A stretch of DNA of 6,522 nt, taken from Acidobacteriota bacterium (GTDB lineage: Bacteria; Acidobacteriota; Terriglobia; Acidoferrales; 2-02-FULL-67-57). Below the pieces are notes generated by a model. That model was not told the DNA's origin. It saw only the letters and a list, made by a program, of their open reading frames with translations, and did no database searches. Every line of letters starts with the position of its first letter. Within the stretch, counting starts at the first letter, position 1. The stretch lies in assembly GCA_016210895.1 (NCBI GenBank), contig JACQTG010000068.1:1-6522 (forward strand), written 5' to 3'. The position numbers and the translations under genes were made by a program. Below are positions 5,093 through 6,522 of this stretch, in pieces.

Positions 5093-5881
5093 TCAACTGT
5101 CCGCCGCGCGCGGCAACAGGCGGAGGAAATTTGCGCTCGTCGCGCGGCCGACCTCGTCGGCTGTCATTCCTTTCAGGCGGGCCACTTCTCCCGCCACTTC
5201 CCGCACGTAGGCGGGTTCGTTTCGCTGGCCGCGATAGGCCTGGGGGGCGAGAAACGGGCAATCGGTCTCGATGAGTAACGACTGCAGAGGGATTGCCCTC
5301 GCCACCGCTCGTAGGTTATCGGCACGGGAAAAGGTAAGGTTTCCGGCAAAGGAAATCAAGAAATTCCAGTCAAGCGCCAGGGTGGCCTGATGCACCGTCC
5401 CGGAGAAGCAGTGCAGGATTCCACCCCGGCCTGAAGGCGCCCATACCTGCTCCAGCAGCTCCAGACAGTCGGGCCAGGCTTCGCGACAGTGGATGACCAC
5501 CGGAAGGCCGAGCTCCCCGGCGGCGTGCAACTGCTCGCGGAAAACCTGCTGCTGGGTCTCGCGCGGGCTGTGGTCGTAGTGGTAGTCGAGCCCAATCTCG
5601 CCCCAAGCGAGCACGTGTGGATTGCGGGCGAGCTTCTTCAATTCGGCCAGCAACGGCGGCGTGGCGTGGCGCGCGTCGTGGGGATGAACCCCGAGAGCCA
5701 CCCAGAGGCCGGGTTCAGGCGCGGCCAGTGCGAGCGCGCCCTCGAATTCTGCCAGGGTGGTGCCGATGGCAATGGTCAGCACGCGCTCGACGCCGGCCGT
5801 GCGCGCTCGGGTTAAGACAGCGGCGCGGTCAGCGTCGAACTCGGTTGCCACGAGATGGGCGTGGGAATCGGTGTAGGACAA
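5093..5881 (-). CDS. tatD: TatD-family metal-dependent hydrolase / deoxyribonuclease
   Basis: This 262-aa TIM-barrel protein is of normal TatD length. Family metal ligands are all visible: the TDSHAHL start (His7, His9), GEIGLDY (Glu95), VIHCRE (His131), LHCFSG (His157) and ETDCPFLAP (Asp207). GVHPHD (64-69) and RGQRNEPAYV (217-226) are further signatures. Characterised members are Mg2+- or Mn2+-dependent 3'-5' exonucleases or quality-control DNases in the cytosol; the name TatD does not imply a role in Tat export. The start must be TTG at 5881, because an in-frame stop lies 9 nt upstream (5891-5893, the metG stop) and no later start keeps the HxH motif. There is no convincing Shine-Dalgarno, so translation may depend on coupling to metG. 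The gene lies in a metG-tatD-prenyl synthase operon, an arrangement with metG known in other bacteria. Confidence 0.93.
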   Translation of the reverse strand: MSYTDSHAHLVATEFDADRAAVLTRARTAGVERVLTIAIGTTLAEFEGALALAAPEPGLWVALGVHPHDARHATPPLLAELKKLARNPHVLAWGEIGLDYHYDHSPRETQQQVFREQLHAAGELGLPVVIHCREAWPDCLELLEQVWAPSGRGGILHCFSGTVHQATLALDWNFLISFAGNLTFSRADNLRAVARAIPLQSLLIETDCPFLAPQAYRGQRNEPAYVREVAGEVARLKGMTADEVGRATSANFLRLLPRAADS

Positions 5882-5890
5882 GGGACTCGG

Positions 5891-6522
5891 CTACTTGAGG
5901 CGTGCGCCGGCGGGCACCTCCTCCGTGAAGGTGGCTACTACGGGCCGACCTTCCTCGCCCACCGTGGCCGCGATCAACATTCCCTGCGACTCGACCCCTC
6001 GGATTTTTCGCGGCTCGAGGTTCACCACCACGACAATTTTTTTCCCCAGCAACTGCTCGGGCGTGTAAGCCTCGGCGATGCCGGCTACGATCTGCCGCTC
6101 CTCGCCGCCGACGTCGACGCGCAGCTTGAGCAGCTTCGAGGCGCCGGGGACGCGCTCGGCCGCGCGCACTTCGGCCACGCGCATATCCACTTTGCCAAAA
6201 TCGCCCAAGCTGATCCAGTTGGTCTCGGTTGCGCTCACGGCAGGGGCTCCTTTCGGCACTCGTGCGCCGGGGGAATCGAGTTGGGCTTCGAGTTCGGACA
6301 TTTGGGCAATGGCGGCTTCCTTCTCGACCCGGGGATAGATGGGTTTCGGCTTTCCAATGCGGGTGCCGGTGGGAATCTGCCCCCAGGCGAGCTCGCTCAA
6401 GAGGTACTTGGCGAGGGAGCCAGCCAGCCCCAACTGCCGCCAGAGTTGCTCGGTGCCCTGCGGAATCACCGGGTGAAGAAGCACGGTGGCGATGCGGAGA
6501 CCTTCTGTGGCCGTCCAGAGCA
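5891..6522 (-). CDS. metG: Methionyl-tRNA synthetase, C-terminal part (5' end beyond window)
   Basis: The last 209 residues of methionyl-tRNA synthetase, which charges tRNA-Met in the cytosol. Residues about 1-60 of the visible part are the end of the anticodon-binding helical domain (LRIATVLLHPVIPQGTEQLW, then GKPKPIYPRVE). A low-complexity, Ala/Pro-containing linker follows. Residues about 103-209 are the appended EMAP/Trbp111-type OB-fold tRNA-binding domain, with DFGKVDMRVAEV, KLLKLRVDVGGEERQIVAGI, VVNLEPRKIRGVESQGMLIAA and EEVPAGARLK at the end. This C-terminal domain is present in many but not all bacterial MetG enzymes and supports dimerisation and tRNA binding. The frame is open to the window edge; the catalytic Rossmann core with HIGH and KMSKS is outside. 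The GTG at 6484 is internal and not a start. The gene heads the leftward metG-tatD-prenyl synthase set. Confidence 0.96.
   Translation of the reverse strand, partial: LWTATEGLRIATVLLHPVIPQGTEQLWRQLGLAGSLAKYLLSELAWGQIPTGTRIGKPKPIYPRVEKEAAIAQMSELEAQLDSPGARVPKGAPAVSATETNWISLGDFGKVDMRVAEVRAAERVPGASKLLKLRVDVGGEERQIVAGIAEAYTPEQLLGKKIVVVVNLEPRKIRGVESQGMLIAATVGEEGRPVVATFTEEVPAGARLK

Noticed and set aside
5091..5261. Longer N-terminus of the polyprenyl synthase
   Set aside because: It lies wholly inside tatD, is Arg/Pro/Gly-rich with no family resemblance, and coupled GTG/TTG starts are available at the tatD stop.

Overview
The window reads as an ordinary chromosomal segment of a GC-rich bacterium, and gene content and protein style suggest Acidobacteriota. 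That assignment is an inference from remembered family resemblance (CYTH protein, PRC-barrel/MgtE_N/CBS protein beside an Nramp transporter, Tat-exported M20 protein, long-chain polyprenyl synthase); no rRNA or marker gene in the window proves it. It holds eight protein genes, two of them cut by the window edges, one 105-bp inverted-repeat element, and no tRNA, rRNA, CRISPR array or intact transposase.

Left part (1-2038, minus strand): a tight three-gene operon. Transcription runs leftward from about 2041 through a CYTH-domain phosphohydrolase/cyclase-family protein, a soluble PRC-barrel + MgtE_N + CBS protein, and the first 79 codons of an Nramp-type metal transporter. The first junction is an ATGA overlap and the second a 19-nt overlap. 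The layout suggests a cytosolic Mg2+/nucleotide-sensing module co-made with a membrane metal carrier. The apparent promoter lies so close to the CYTH start codon that the mRNA may be leaderless.

Middle part (2050-3983, plus strand): a TATAAT box overlapping the leftward promoter probably drives a 98-aa protein that I do not recognise, followed 46 nt later by a 515-aa M20-family protein with a Tat-type leader. This M20 protein is the most unusual gene here. Three metal ligands, making up one whole site of the usual binuclear centre, are replaced (Met127, Asn167, Phe229), while the catalytic Glu pair and the other site's His are kept.

Right part (3981-6522): a 105-bp element with near-perfect 16-bp terminal inverted repeats lies exactly between, and supplies the stop codons of, two convergent genes. 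Beyond it, on the minus strand, is a compact housekeeping operon read right to left: metG (3' part only), tatD (TTG start, same frame as metG) and a long-chain polyprenyl diphosphate synthase (GTG start, junction nearly overlapping). These link tRNA charging, a metal-dependent nuclease and quinone/isoprenoid side-chain synthesis by position only.
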